Positions 1-8,444 of a stretch of DNA of 64,000 nucleotides are shown piece after piece. Position 1 is the first letter of the stretch, and the number at the start of each line of letters is the position of its first letter. Position numbers and translations under genes: made by a program. The notes beneath the pieces are model-generated. The model ran no database searches. It had not been told where the DNA came from and saw only the letters and a program-made list of their open reading frames with translations. Source of the DNA: Mesorhizobium sp. Root102 (GTDB lineage: Bacteria > Pseudomonadota > Alphaproteobacteria > Rhizobiales > Rhizobiaceae); assembly GCF_001425625.1 (NCBI RefSeq), contig NZ_LMCP01000003.1, positions 124,001 through 188,000 on the forward strand. Direction: 5' to 3'.

Positions 1-897
1 GTTGGTCAGCTTGGCATGCTCGGGCCTCACCACCACGGTGGCGTTGCCCTTGGGCTGGAAGCCTTCGGCAACGGTCGCCTCGATGGTCGTGCCGGATTTG
101 AGCGTCGCGCGCGCCTTGCCGTTGCCGATGCCTGATATGGCGGCGGTGAGGAAGTTGGTTTCGCCGATGAAGTCGGCGACGAAGCGCTCCGCCGGCTTGT
201 CGTAGATATCCCAGGGCGAACCGACCTGCAGGATCTTGCCCGACGACATCACCGCGATGCGATCCGACATGGTCAGCGCCTCTTCCTGGTCGTGGGTGAC
301 GAAGATGAAGGTGATGCCGGTCTCATGCTGCAGCCGCTTCAACTCGATCTGCATTTCCTTGCGCAGCTTGTAGTCGAGCGCCGACAAGGGTTCGTCGAGC
401 AGCAGCACCTTCGGCTGCGGCGCGAGCGCCCGGGCCAGCGCCACGCGCTGCTGCTGGCCGCCGGAGATCTGGCTGGTGCGACGACCCGCGAGTGCCTCCA
501 TCTTGACCAGCTTCAGCATCTCGGCGACGCGCGCCTTGATCTCGGCCTTCGGCTTGCCCAGCATTTCCAGGCCAAAGCCGATATTGTCGGCGACAGTCAT
601 GTGCGGGAACAGCGCATAGGACTGGAAAACGGTGTTCACCGGCCGCTTGAAGGGCGGCAGCGGCGCAATATCCTGGCCATAAAGCAGGATTTCACCAGCG
701 GTTGGAAAGTCGAAGCCCGCGATCAGCCTGAGCAACGTCGTCTTGCCGCAGCCGGATGGCCCCAGCAGCGTGAAAAACTCGTTCTCGCGGATGGACACCG
801 AGACCGTGTCGAGGGCAGCGACTTGCCCCTCACCTGACCCGAAAATTTTGCTGACGTTTACTACTTCAATCGCATTCCGATCCGGTTTGTCCGGCAC
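1..897 (-). CDS. Polyamine/spermidine-type ABC transporter ATP-binding protein, C-terminus off the left edge
   Basis: This is the cytoplasmic ATPase of an importer of the PotA type. Reading leftward, a GTG at 897-895 opens a frame with Walker A GPSGCGKT (residues 46-53), the signature [10 protein letters not shown], Walker B VLLLDEP, the H-loop VTHDQEEA, and the beginning of the C-terminal regulatory region typical of PotA/FbpC-like subunits. About 299 codons are visible and the family is usually 350-380 residues, so the tail is missing only because of the window edge. The GTG start is chosen because homology begins a few residues later. The gene lies 142 bp downstream of the amidohydrolase on the same strand. 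Substrate is inferred: PotA-like sequence plus a nearby acetylpolyamine amidohydrolase-like gene suggest polyamines, but putrescine, other cationic amines or opines are possible. Confidence 0.85.
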   Translation of the reverse strand, partial: MPDKPDRNAIEVVNVSKIFGSGEGQVAALDTVSVSIRENEFFTLLGPSGCGKTTLLRLIAGFDFPTAGEILLYGQDIAPLPPFKRPVNTVFQSYALFPHMTVADNIGFGLEMLGKPKAEIKARVAEMLKLVKMEALAGRRTSQISGGQQQRVALARALAPQPKVLLLDEPLSALDYKLRKEMQIELKRLQHETGITFIFVTHDQEEALTMSDRIAVMSSGKILQVGSPWDIYDKPAERFVADFIGETNFLTAAISGIGNGKARATLKSGTTIEATVAEGFQPKGNATVVVRPEHAKLTN

Positions 898-1039
898 GAT
901 TACGCCTCACTGTTGACCCCGCTCTTGCTGGCGGAGCTCTTCCCCTGTTCGATGTGACCACATGGCCGGTAGGTTGGCAAGCCCGGCATTGAACCACAGT
1001 TCAGTCAGTTACTTTCGGCTAGCAAGCCGCATGCCATTG

Positions 1040-2719
1040 TCAGGCCTGGTAGGTGATCTTGCCGCCGCAGATCGTCGTCACCGGCCGCACCTTGTGCAGA
1101 TCGGCCGGCGGCGTTTTCTCGATATCGGCCGACAATACGACCAGATCGGCCATGTAGCCGGTTTTCAGTGCGCCCTTGCGGTGCTCGGCGAATTCGGCAT
1201 AGGCGCCCTCGACCGTATATGCGGCGAGCGCCTCATGCAGCGAGAAGCTCTGGTCCGGGTCGCTGTCTGCCCATGGTTTGCGCAACATTGCCGCCCGAAT
1301 GCCGAGGATCGGATCGATCGGCGACACCGGCCAGTCCGATGCGAAGACGACATGCGCGCCAGCATCCTTCAGGGTTCGCCAGGCATAGCTCAGCGGCCAG
1401 CGCGCCGGCCCGATGCGGGACACCGTCGGCTCCAGCGGAAAATCCATGGCGCCGGGCGGATGCGGCGGTTGCATGGAGGCGATGACGCCGAGTTCGGCGA
1501 AACGCGGCACGTCCGAAATGGTGGTGACCTCGATGTGCTCGACCCGGTGACGGCTGTCGCGCTTGCCGTTCGCCTTCTGCGCCGCCTCATAACCGTCGAG
1601 CACCGCGCGCACCGCGCCATCGCCGATCGAGTGTACAGCGATCTGCAGCCCACGCTTATCGACCGCGACGGCCAGATCGATGAATTGTTGTGGCGTGAAC
1701 AGAGGCTCGCCCACCCAGTCGGGCCGGTCGGCGTAGGGCTCGACCATGACAGCCGTCCAGGAATCGAGAACGCCGTCATAAAACACCTTGACCATGCCCG
1801 ACGACAGCCATTCGCTGTTGTAGCGTTCGGCCATGACGGAGGCCTTGTCGAGCATGTCGAGCGTCATGAAGTTCTTGTAGTGGAACGGGATCTGAACGCG
1901 GCAAGGCAAGCCTTCCTCGGCTTCGATCTCGGCCAGCAGCTCGAGCTGATACAGATTGCCGTCCATGTTCTGGATCGAGGTGATGCCGTGGCGGGCGCAC
2001 CAGGCGAGCCCACGCCGCATGATGTCGCGATCGGCGTCCCGTTCCGCCGCCGTCGGCATCGGATCCGGCTCGCCGCCGGTCGACAGCCCCAGCCGCACCC
2101 GGCTTTCGCCGGCAAGGTCGAGCACCGGGCCGAAGGCCTCGCCTTCGCGCAATTCGCCCGCGGCCAGTCCATCATCACCCATGACAATCTCATTGCCGGG
2201 ACCAAGCGTGCGCCCCTGCAGGATGCCCGCCATTTCCAGCGCTTTGGTGTTGGCCCACATGGTGTGATGGTCGGGCGCGGCCATGCAGAACGGGCGATCG
2301 GGCAAAATGGCGTCGAGATGGTGGCGCGTCACCCGCTCGCTGCCGAGCACGGTGTAGTCGACGCCCTGCCCGACCAGCATCTTCGCATCGGGTCGCGTCG
2401 GCGCATAATCGCGGATCGCCTTTTGCAGCGCCTCGAACCCGTGAATACCTGTCAGCTGAAGGTGGGCAAGTTCAGCCCCGCCTGAAAACAGATGCATGTG
2501 GGCTTCGATGAAGCCCGGCACGACCGAACCGCCCTTGGCGTCGATAACCTTGGTGGCCAATCCCTTGAGCTCTTCGATTGCAGCGCGGCTGCCGATGGCG
2601 ATGATGGCGCCGTCCTTGACGGCAACGGCCTCGGCGGCGGGATTGTCATCGTCCATGGTCCGCACACGACCGTTGATGACGATCAGATCCGCATTGTGAC
2701 CCGCACCCGTGACAGACAT
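1040..2719 (-). CDS. Amidohydrolase family protein (YtcJ-like, Amidohydro_3)
   Basis: This is a metal-dependent hydrolase of the YtcJ/Amidohydro_3 branch, 559 residues from the preferred start. Visible features are an N-terminal beta-sandwich segment, the metal motif GFIEAHMH, an internal HSIGDGA stretch, an HRVEHIE segment and an ASDWPV segment with the late catalytic aspartate, all in the family order. The ATG at 2719 has a GGAG ribosome site 6 bases upstream. An in-frame TTG at 2758 would add 13 residues but lacks such support. The substrate cannot be read from sequence. Neighbours (ABC ATPase downstream on the same strand, divergent TetR gene) suggest a small catabolic operon for an amide or acylated amine, which is inference. 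Confidence 0.82.
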   Translation of the reverse strand: MSVTGAGHNADLIVINGRVRTMDDDNPAAEAVAVKDGAIIAIGSRAAIEELKGLATKVIDAKGGSVVPGFIEAHMHLFSGGAELAHLQLTGIHGFEALQKAIRDYAPTRPDAKMLVGQGVDYTVLGSERVTRHHLDAILPDRPFCMAAPDHHTMWANTKALEMAGILQGRTLGPGNEIVMGDDGLAAGELREGEAFGPVLDLAGESRVRLGLSTGGEPDPMPTAAERDADRDIMRRGLAWCARHGITSIQNMDGNLYQLELLAEIEAEEGLPCRVQIPFHYKNFMTLDMLDKASVMAERYNSEWLSSGMVKVFYDGVLDSWTAVMVEPYADRPDWVGEPLFTPQQFIDLAVAVDKRGLQIAVHSIGDGAVRAVLDGYEAAQKANGKRDSRHRVEHIEVTTISDVPRFAELGVIASMQPPHPPGAMDFPLEPTVSRIGPARWPLSYAWRTLKDAGAHVVFASDWPVSPIDPILGIRAAMLRKPWADSDPDQSFSLHEALAAYTVEGAYAEFAEHRKGALKTGYMADLVVLSADIEKTPPADLHKVRPVTTICGGKITYQA

Positions 2720-2978
2720 CGCGACTCCGCGCTTTTGACGACTGACTGACACCGACAACCCTCTTGTCCAACGACCTGCCGCTCCACCGGAGCGGCGCCA
2801 TGGGATGGAAAAGATGCCAGTGCGCTGTCTTCGAAATTCCCCTTGTCATCCCGGAAGGCAGCGTCGATAAAGAATGCGACTGATTATTCGCGTTTGTCAA
2901 CGTGCGGAATATGGAATGTATTGTGGACAGCACCCTGCGCCTGTGTTGAGACCGGGCGGGGAACGAGGACATCAAGCA

Positions 2979-3632
2979 GTGAAGCGCAGTCTCGACCGCA
3001 AAACCAGGATAGCGCTCGAGCCGCGCAAGCAGCCGCGGCAGCAACGGTCGAGCAAGGTCGTCGACAGGATTCTCGACGCGGCGCTGATCTTGACGCGGGA
3101 GCAAGGAACCAGGACGCCGACGACGCTGGCCATTGCGCAGCGCGCGGGCTTGTCGGTCGGTTCGGTCTACCAGTACTTTCCCAATAAGGAAGCCATCCTT
3201 CTGGACCTCGCCCGGCGTTGGCTGTCCTCCTTTCCCGAGGTGATCGCGAAGCGCATCAAGGTCGCCCCGCCCACCAACCGCGAAGAGTTTCGGCAGGAGG
3301 TGCGCAAGCTCTTCATCGACACTTCCAGGCTCTACCTCGAAAACGCCAGCCTGATGCCGGTGATCGAGGCTATTTCAGGCAACGCCGACCTCAGGCCGAT
3401 CCAGAACGAATATGACGACCAGATCGTCGCCCTCTACGCCGCATGGCTGCAGCATGCGAACCCGGCTCTCGAAGACACGATCGCCAGCCGGCTCGGCGTG
3501 GTGATGATGGAGGTCGGCCATGTCTGCCGGCTTGTAGGGCTGAAAAAAGATCGCAGGACATTCGACCTCATCGAGGACGATGTGGAAACCATGTGGCTCG
3601 CTCTGGTGAGCCCCTACCTCAATCTTGACTGA
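2979..3632 (+). CDS. TetR/AcrR family transcriptional regulator
   Basis: This DNA-binding repressor-type protein has an N-terminal helix-turn-helix: VDRILDAALILTREQG, then TTLAIAQRAGLSVGSVYQYFPNKEAILLD, the standard TetR signature. The C-terminal ligand domain is variable and gives no ligand clue. A GTG at 2979 with GAGG about 12 bases upstream gives 217 residues, a normal TetR size. The same frame is open back to 2874, but the extra 35 residues look unlike protein and precede the conserved region. It is divergent from the amidohydrolase and 23 bp upstream of the HDAC-fold gene, so it probably controls one or both. Confidence 0.85.
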   Translation: MKRSLDRKTRIALEPRKQPRQQRSSKVVDRILDAALILTREQGTRTPTTLAIAQRAGLSVGSVYQYFPNKEAILLDLARRWLSSFPEVIAKRIKVAPPTNREEFRQEVRKLFIDTSRLYLENASLMPVIEAISGNADLRPIQNEYDDQIVALYAAWLQHANPALEDTIASRLGVVMMEVGHVCRLVGLKKDRRTFDLIEDDVETMWLALVSPYLNLD

Positions 3633-3655
3633 TTTCGCACTTCGAGAGGAATTTT

Positions 3656-4687
3656 ATGAAGACTGTCTATTCGCCGCTCCATGCTGGTCATGCCGGCCAG
3701 ATGGAACTGGTCACGAGCGCCATCGTGCCGGGCTTCGAAAAGCCTTCACGGGCCGAATTCATCAAGGCGCGGGTTGAAAGCGAGAAGTTAGGGCCGATCG
3801 TCCTGCCGCTCGAGCATGATCTCGCCGCCGCCAAGCGCATCCACAAATCAGACTACATCGACTTCCTGCCGACGGTCTGGCCGCAATGGGTGGAAGCCGG
3901 CTTCATGGGCACGGCGATGCCCTTCACCTGGCCGACGCGCGGCCTGCGCGGCGACGTGCCGCCAAAGCGCATCGACGCCTTGCTCGGCTACTATTCCTTC
4001 GATGCCGGCGCCACCTTCGTCGAAGGCACATGGGCCGCGATCAAATCGTCCTATGACGTGGCGTTGACCGCCGCCAGCATGGTCAAGGGCGGCGAGACAT
4101 CCGCCTTCGCGCTCTGCCGCCCGCCCGGCCACCATGCCGGTGCCGGATTCATGGGCGGTTACTGCTACATCAACAACGCCGCCGTTGCCGCGCAATGGTT
4201 CCGCGACCAGGGCGCCAAACGCATCTCGATCCTCGATGTCGACTACCACCACGGCAACGGCACGCAGGAGATCTTCTATGACCGAGCCGACGTGCAGGTG
4301 CTCAACCTGCATGGCGACCCGATGGTCGAGTACCCGTTCTTCCTCGGCCATGCCGACGAACGCGGCGCCGGTGCAGGCGAAGGCTTCAACATCAATTATC
4401 CCATGCCCTTCGGCACCGACTGGAACGCCTGGAGCGCCTCGCTGGAGGATGCCTGCGTCAGGCTCGCCGCTTACGCACCGGATGTCGTCATCGTCTCGCT
4501 CGGTGTCGACACGTTCGAGAAGGACCCGATCAGCCAGTTCAAGCTGAAAACATCTGACTATCCCAAGATCGGCCGCCGCATCGCCAGGCTCGGCCTGCCG
4601 ACGCTGTTCGTGATGGAGGGCGGCTATGCCGTCGAGGAGATCGGCGTCAACGCCGTCGGCGTGCTGACCGGATTCGAGGGTCGGTAA
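3656..4687 (+). CDS. HDAC-superfamily deacetylase, acetylpolyamine amidohydrolase-like
   Basis: This is a zinc-dependent deacetylase of the histone deacetylase fold, 343 residues, the usual size for bacterial acetylpolyamine amidohydrolases. Visible are the catalytic His-His pair in RPPGHHAG, the metal-binding stretch DVDYHHGNGTQ, a further segment around VSLGVDTFEKDP carrying the second aspartate, and the late glycine-rich MEGGYAVEEIG with its catalytic tyrosine. The N-terminal KTVYSPLHAGHAG also resembles acetylpolyamine amidohydrolases rather than AcuC. It probably removes acetyl groups from acetylputrescine or related amines in the cytoplasm. The PotA-like ATPase nearby fits a polyamine role. 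Substrate is inferred, while the fold assignment is firm. Confidence 0.85.
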   Translation: MKTVYSPLHAGHAGQMELVTSAIVPGFEKPSRAEFIKARVESEKLGPIVLPLEHDLAAAKRIHKSDYIDFLPTVWPQWVEAGFMGTAMPFTWPTRGLRGDVPPKRIDALLGYYSFDAGATFVEGTWAAIKSSYDVALTAASMVKGGETSAFALCRPPGHHAGAGFMGGYCYINNAAVAAQWFRDQGAKRISILDVDYHHGNGTQEIFYDRADVQVLNLHGDPMVEYPFFLGHADERGAGAGEGFNINYPMPFGTDWNAWSASLEDACVRLAAYAPDVVIVSLGVDTFEKDPISQFKLKTSDYPKIGRRIARLGLPTLFVMEGGYAVEEIGVNAVGVLTGFEGR

Positions 4688-4735
4688 TGCCTGTCGCCCA
4701 AAAGTGTGTGGCGGTTTTGGGGACAAGCATAAGCA
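4688..4735. repeat. Intergenic palindromic repeat of Rhizobiales type (copy 1)
   Basis: Just after the deacetylase stop lies CCCAAAA (4697-4703) and TTTTGGG (4715-4721) around an 11-base GC-rich loop, preceded by GTCG and followed by GACAAGCAT. The arrangement matches a short palindromic element that I recall as frequent between genes of Mesorhizobium and relatives. A similar element follows the MFS gene at 41216. It may also act as a weak terminator for the deacetylase mRNA. Confidence 0.5.
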
Positions 4736-4742
4736 AAGACGG

Positions 4743-5972
4743 TCAGGACCGGGCGGCAGCGCCGCCCGGTCCTCGCGACCAGGTCGCGGCGCCAACGCTG
4801 GGCGTGACGGTTGGCTCGGCCGGTTTGCGCGAGCGGCCGAGATAGTAGACCGCTGCTGCCGCGATGACGCCGGCCGCAAGGATGCCCACCGCCAGAACCG
4901 GCCGATACCAGAACCAGGCAATCGCGACCGTCGTCGTGCCGACCACGATCGCCAGGAAGAAGGCGATGATGCCGGTTCCCATCCGCGCCATGCTGCCGAG
5001 GAACGGGATGACGTCGAGGATCACGCCGATCGGGCTGAGGAACAGGGCAAAGCCGATGGTCAGCAACAGCAGGCCAGCGGCGCGCAACAGCCAGGTGACC
5101 AGCGTGTTTGCGCTGACCGCCTCGGCGAACATCTTGTCGGCCGGCACCGCGCCCGTATCGACCATCAGCAACGCATCGCCCGCCTCGGTCTGGTAAGGTT
5201 CGAACCGGCTGCCGGCCTGCCGCGCGACGATGCTGACCACGCCGAGCGGCGCCAGCTCGTAGCCGATGCGGTAGTCGCCCAGCGCCGGCGTTGTGGTGTC
5301 GGCGCCGAGATAGATCTTGCCGTCGACGATGCTGAGCGGCTTTGCCCCGGTATAGGCGGCCTTGATCGCGGCCGACTGGTCGGGCGACAGCGCATACGCC
5401 TTGTCGCCCTCGATGCGATCAAGCACCGGCTGGTCGAGATCAAAGGCGACGAGCTTGCCTTGCGGAATCTGGAAGGTCCGGCTGTGGATTGCCATCGGCG
5501 GATTCTGGTGGCCGTCCGGCTTCTTGAAATCCGAGGAGTCAATCTGGCTGTCGTCCCAGACCTTCGAATAGCTGTAGGTGGTCACCGTCTCCTCGCCGCC
5601 GCCAAGCTTCTTGGTGGTCTCGGATTTGGATTCTTCCTTCCACTGGTACATCTCTACGCCACGCGACAGCCGCAGCCCTTGCGCCGCGATGCCGAAATCC
5701 GGATCGGCGAGACCGCTGTCTGCCGTCACCGGGCCGCTGACATGCATCAGCTTACCGTCATTAGCGGCATCGACTCTGTCGGCGCTGGCCGAAACGACGG
5801 CGCCGGCCCCTTCGGCCAGCGAGCGCGCCGTCTGCACTGTGCGGCCCTCGTTCCAGAACAGCCCGATCACCATCAGCACGACCAAAAGCAGGCCGAAGAT
5901 GACCCCGCCGACCGCACGCTTGATGCGCCCAAACCACGAGACGGATGTAATTTCCCGAAATGAATCGCTCAT
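4743..5972 (-). CDS. TMEM43 family membrane protein
   Basis: The 409-residue protein has an N-terminal membrane helix (about residues 22-42, FGLLLVVLMVIGLFWNEGR), a long exported middle, and three or four hydrophobic helices in the last 120 residues. This layout, with the motif FWNEGR after the first helix and LSPIG/FLGSMA between C-terminal helices, is that of the TMEM43/LUMA family. The role of bacterial members is not established, so none is proposed. The ATG at 5972 has a strong GGGGGA ribosome site. An upstream in-frame start at 6077 has none. It is convergent with the deacetylase gene. Its last codons (GPGGAAARS) are written inside a perfect 12-bp stem, so the terminator overlaps the coding end. 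Confidence 0.8.
   Translation of the reverse strand: MSDSFREITSVSWFGRIKRAVGGVIFGLLLVVLMVIGLFWNEGRTVQTARSLAEGAGAVVSASADRVDAANDGKLMHVSGPVTADSGLADPDFGIAAQGLRLSRGVEMYQWKEESKSETTKKLGGGEETVTTYSYSKVWDDSQIDSSDFKKPDGHQNPPMAIHSRTFQIPQGKLVAFDLDQPVLDRIEGDKAYALSPDQSAAIKAAYTGAKPLSIVDGKIYLGADTTTPALGDYRIGYELAPLGVVSIVARQAGSRFEPYQTEAGDALLMVDTGAVPADKMFAEAVSANTLVTWLLRAAGLLLLTIGFALFLSPIGVILDVIPFLGSMARMGTGIIAFFLAIVVGTTTVAIAWFWYRPVLAVGILAAGVIAAAAVYYLGRSRKPAEPTVTPSVGAATWSRGPGGAAARS
4746..4772 (-). terminator. Hairpin terminator overlapping the 3' end of the TMEM43 gene
   Basis: GGACCGGGCGGC (4746-4757) and GCCGCCCGGTCC (4761-4772) are perfect complements around a 3-base loop. On the minus strand the stem is followed by the stop codon and a moderately T-rich stretch, as expected of an intrinsic terminator for the leftward gene. 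Confidence 0.6.
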
Positions 5973-6488
5973 TGTTTCCCCCGAAACCAAATTGCCGCCA
6001 CGCTGCGTCCCGCGGCGAGATGATTGCGACGGCCTGCCGCCCGCAGGCATGGCTGCAAGAGGCGCCCGCCTCTTCAACGCTCCCGAACCTACCGGAATCG
6101 ACTAGCCACCGATATGGCCGGCTTGCAATCATTGACGACTTTTCGCGTCGCGGTCTTCTGTCCAAAGTGCGAAAATCCGCATCTGAGTCGCACCTGAGTC
6201 CACCAGATTCGATTTTGTCAAATCGCGTTTGATGTCGGATTCAACTGCGGGTAGATTAGACCCGAATCAGCCGGTCCTCGGGGGGCGCGGCGACCACCCA
6301 AAGTCTCTTGTTCCGGAGTTTTTCCGGCACCAGACGCGGACGGCTTCGCGTTCCCTGAATGGATTCGGACCTGGTTGGCGCAGCCCTGCGCCACGCGTGT
6401 GTCTTCGTCAAAGTAATGCGTATTCGGGTTCGGCGGCTGGCTTCCAGCATCCGGACAGCAGAAACGATTCCGGCCAAAAGCAACAAGA
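5973..6488 (+). promoter_or_regulatory. 516-bp control region upstream of visN
   Basis: No convincing gene is seen here. Short open frames lack coding character. A relatively AT-rich part (about 6160-6260) carries CTGAGTC twice 11 bases apart (6183-6189 and 6194-6200), and a perfect inverted repeat CGATTT-4 bases-AAATCG (6210-6225). The segment probably holds the promoter and operators of visN-visR and, at its left end, of the TMEM43 gene. The visN start at 6489 has no clear ribosome site. Confidence 0.4.
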
Positions 6489-7199
6489 ATGAGCAGTCCC
6501 GCCGCGCTACTTCAATCCGACACATTGGGCTCGCGCCTGACGTCGCGCGGCGATCTGACCAGCTTTTTCATGCAACTGACCGCCGAGATCGGCGCCGACA
6601 GCTACATGCTGGTCGCCATCGTCCACGACCAGGACCGCAACGATGCGCGCATCGTCTCGTCCAACTGGATTTTCGACGCCATCGAGCTGATCGGCAAGCG
6701 GCTGATCGCCGGGCTTGCGCAAGGCGCGCTCACCGTCGCGCCCGGCATCCGTCCGCAGCCGCTGGTGGCATCTCAGGCACCCGAAGCAGACGGATTGATC
6801 ACCGGCGAAGAGGCGCGCCTTCTCGACGTGCTCGGCCATGCCGAGATCTATTCGCTGCGCCTCAATGTCGGCCGCCAGCGCCTGTTCGCCCTGTTCTCGG
6901 CAGCGAGTGCCGGCGGCATCGACCAGCCAGCGCTGATGCGGGCGCAATTGAAATGCTGCTACGCGCTTTCGCATATCCCGCAGCTGATCGCCGCCGCCGC
7001 AATGCAGGATCCGCTGTCGGATCGCGAGCGCGAATGCCTGTTCTGGGTCTCCGAAGGCAAGACCACCGACGAGGTCGCCGTCATCCTTGGCGTCTCCTCC
7101 AACACCGTCAACAGCTACATCACCCACGCCATCCAGAAATTCGCGGCCAGCAACCGCGCGATGGCCATCGCCACGGCGATCAGGAGCGGCATCATTTGA
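6489..7199 (+). CDS. visN: LuxR-family master regulator of motility VisN
   Basis: VisN with VisR forms the heteromeric LuxR-type activator at the top of the rhizobial flagellar hierarchy, acting on rem. The 236-residue protein has an N-terminal ligand-type domain (about 1-165) and a C-terminal LuxR helix-turn-helix: DPLSDRERECLFWVSEGKTTDEVA, then LGVSSNTVNSYITHAIQKFAASNR. Length, position at the edge of the flagellar cluster and the overlapping visR identify it. The ATG at 6489 is used because the homologous region starts soon after, although no good ribosome site precedes it. Four bases overlap with visR imply coupled translation. Confidence 0.9.
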   Translation: MSSPAALLQSDTLGSRLTSRGDLTSFFMQLTAEIGADSYMLVAIVHDQDRNDARIVSSNWIFDAIELIGKRLIAGLAQGALTVAPGIRPQPLVASQAPEADGLITGEEARLLDVLGHAEIYSLRLNVGRQRLFALFSAASAGGIDQPALMRAQLKCCYALSHIPQLIAAAAMQDPLSDRERECLFWVSEGKTTDEVAVILGVSSNTVNSYITHAIQKFAASNRAMAIATAIRSGII

Positions 7200-7966
7200 A
7201 ACACGCCGATATCAAGGAGGCTGCCGAAGCCCTTTTCAACGAGCAGCGCAATCCGTTCGGCGCCTTTTCGCTCGGCTCCGAAACGCACCACGCCGTCACC
7301 ATTCCCGATGCCGTGCGCCGCTGTCGCTGGATCGCCGTCGACATGAACGCCTCGGCCTTCGGCCTGTTCTTTGTCAGCCCTTCGGCCGAACGGGCACGGC
7401 TCGTTCCTTGTTTCGATTCCGACTATCCCGGGATTGCCGTGGCGACAAAGTTCATCTCGGGAGCCAATGGTGAGGAGATCGTGCGCCACACCCGCATCTC
7501 GACCGAACCGCGCTGGTGGACGGATGACGGTGTCGCCGCCATGGCCGAGATGTTCGGCAATCTCGCCTGGACCGAGCAGATGGCGGCGCTGGCGCCCGGC
7601 ACCAGCGGCATCGCCCTCCCCGTCCACGCCGATCGCGGCCAATGCGGCCTCGTCGTGTTCCTGGGCTCGGAGATCGCCCTGCCGCAGGAGACGCTCTACG
7701 AGATCCACGCCCGCTGCTTTTCGCTGTTCGCCGCCGTCGCCCGCATCCGTCCGGGCGATGCCGGCCGCATGCGCGCCATCTCCAAGCGCGAACTCGAATG
7801 CCTGAAGTTGACCGCCAACGGCAACACCAGCGAAGAGATAGCGCGGCTCCTGAAGCTGTCGGTGCACACCGCCAACCAGTATCTGACCCAATCGACCCAG
7901 AAGCTCAACGCCGTCAACCGCAACCAGGCCGTGGCCAAGGCGCTACGGCTGGGCCTGATCGAATAG
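7196..7966 (+). CDS. visR: LuxR-family master regulator of motility VisR
   Basis: This is the partner of VisN. The frame is open far upstream, but a TTG at 7196 overlapping the visN stop (TTGA), with AGGAG 9 bases ahead, gives 256 residues and starts where protein-like sequence starts (KHADIKEAAEALFNEQ). The C-terminal 65 residues are a LuxR helix-turn-helix: MRAISKRELECLKLTANGNTSEEIA followed by LKLSVHTANQYLTQSTQKLNAVNR. The N-terminal half is an autoinducer-domain-like region whose ligand is unknown. The use of TTG with a stop-start overlap keeps VisN and VisR in a linked ratio, which suits proteins that work as a complex. Confidence 0.88.
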   Translation: MKHADIKEAAEALFNEQRNPFGAFSLGSETHHAVTIPDAVRRCRWIAVDMNASAFGLFFVSPSAERARLVPCFDSDYPGIAVATKFISGANGEEIVRHTRISTEPRWWTDDGVAAMAEMFGNLAWTEQMAALAPGTSGIALPVHADRGQCGLVVFLGSEIALPQETLYEIHARCFSLFAAVARIRPGDAGRMRAISKRELECLKLTANGNTSEEIARLLKLSVHTANQYLTQSTQKLNAVNRNQAVAKALRLGLIE

Positions 7967-8006
7967 GATAATTCGAGGATCGGCTGAGGGCGGCTCGCAA
8001 TCGTTG

Positions 8007-8444
8007 TCAGCGATAAGCCAGCGGTTCGACCTTGCGGATACGCGCCTCTTCGATCACAGCCTCGAGCAGCGCCGTGTTGTGCTCGGGGTCTTCGCCCGGC
8101 TTCTCGAACGACACGTAGTTGACCACCACCGAGGCACCGAGCTCGCTCAGCGTCAGCTGGAAATAGACGGTGACGCCGGGCGGCCGCAGCTCCAGGTCAA
8201 GCACGATGCGCGGGGTGCCGCTCCAGTCGACATGCGCCTCGCCACCATGGCCAAGCCGCAGCGTGCCAGGCATGAAGAACAGCTCCACCGCTGAATCGAC
8301 CAGATCCGACAGGCACGCGAAATGCTCCAGCCGGATAAAGGCGATGTAGTCGGCGACATCGATCAGCCTCAGTTCCCCCACCACCTGCTCGATGGCGCTG
8401 GCGACGATGATCTCGCGGGATTTTGCGTGCGGTTGGCGGTTCAT
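8007..8444 (-). CDS. Conserved-type protein of unknown function, last gene of the motA-flhB operon
   Basis: I do not recognise a family. The 145-residue protein has no signal peptide or membrane helix. The N-terminal half is predicted mostly helical (REIIVASAIEQVVGELRLIDVADYIAFIRLEHFACLSDLVDSAVELFF), and the C-terminal half looks like alternating strands (RIVLDLELRPPGVTVYFQLTL is one). Its ATG overlaps the flhB stop by four bases (ATGA), so it is translated with flhB and probably serves flagellum assembly or motor function. It is convergent with visR, 40 bp away. The normal codon use and tight coupling argue for a real gene. Confidence 0.75.
   Translation of the reverse strand: MNRQPHAKSREIIVASAIEQVVGELRLIDVADYIAFIRLEHFACLSDLVDSAVELFFMPGTLRLGHGGEAHVDWSGTPRIVLDLELRPPGVTVYFQLTLSELGASVVVNYVSFEKPGEDPEHNTALLEAVIEEARIRKVEPLAYR

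Noticed and set aside
962..2485. 507-codon plus-strand frame opposite the amidohydrolase gene
   Set aside because: It is antisense to a gene with clear amidohydrolase motifs, and its Arg/His/Gly-rich sequence shows no domain. High GC makes long antisense frames common.
2880..2960. Operator-like dyad CGTT-TGTC-AACG ahead of the TetR gene
   Set aside because: Only four-base arms, and no convincing second copy or promoter spacing.
6229..6492. 87-codon frame upstream of visN
   Set aside because: No ribosome site, no recognisable features, and it lies in a control region. It overlaps the visN start.
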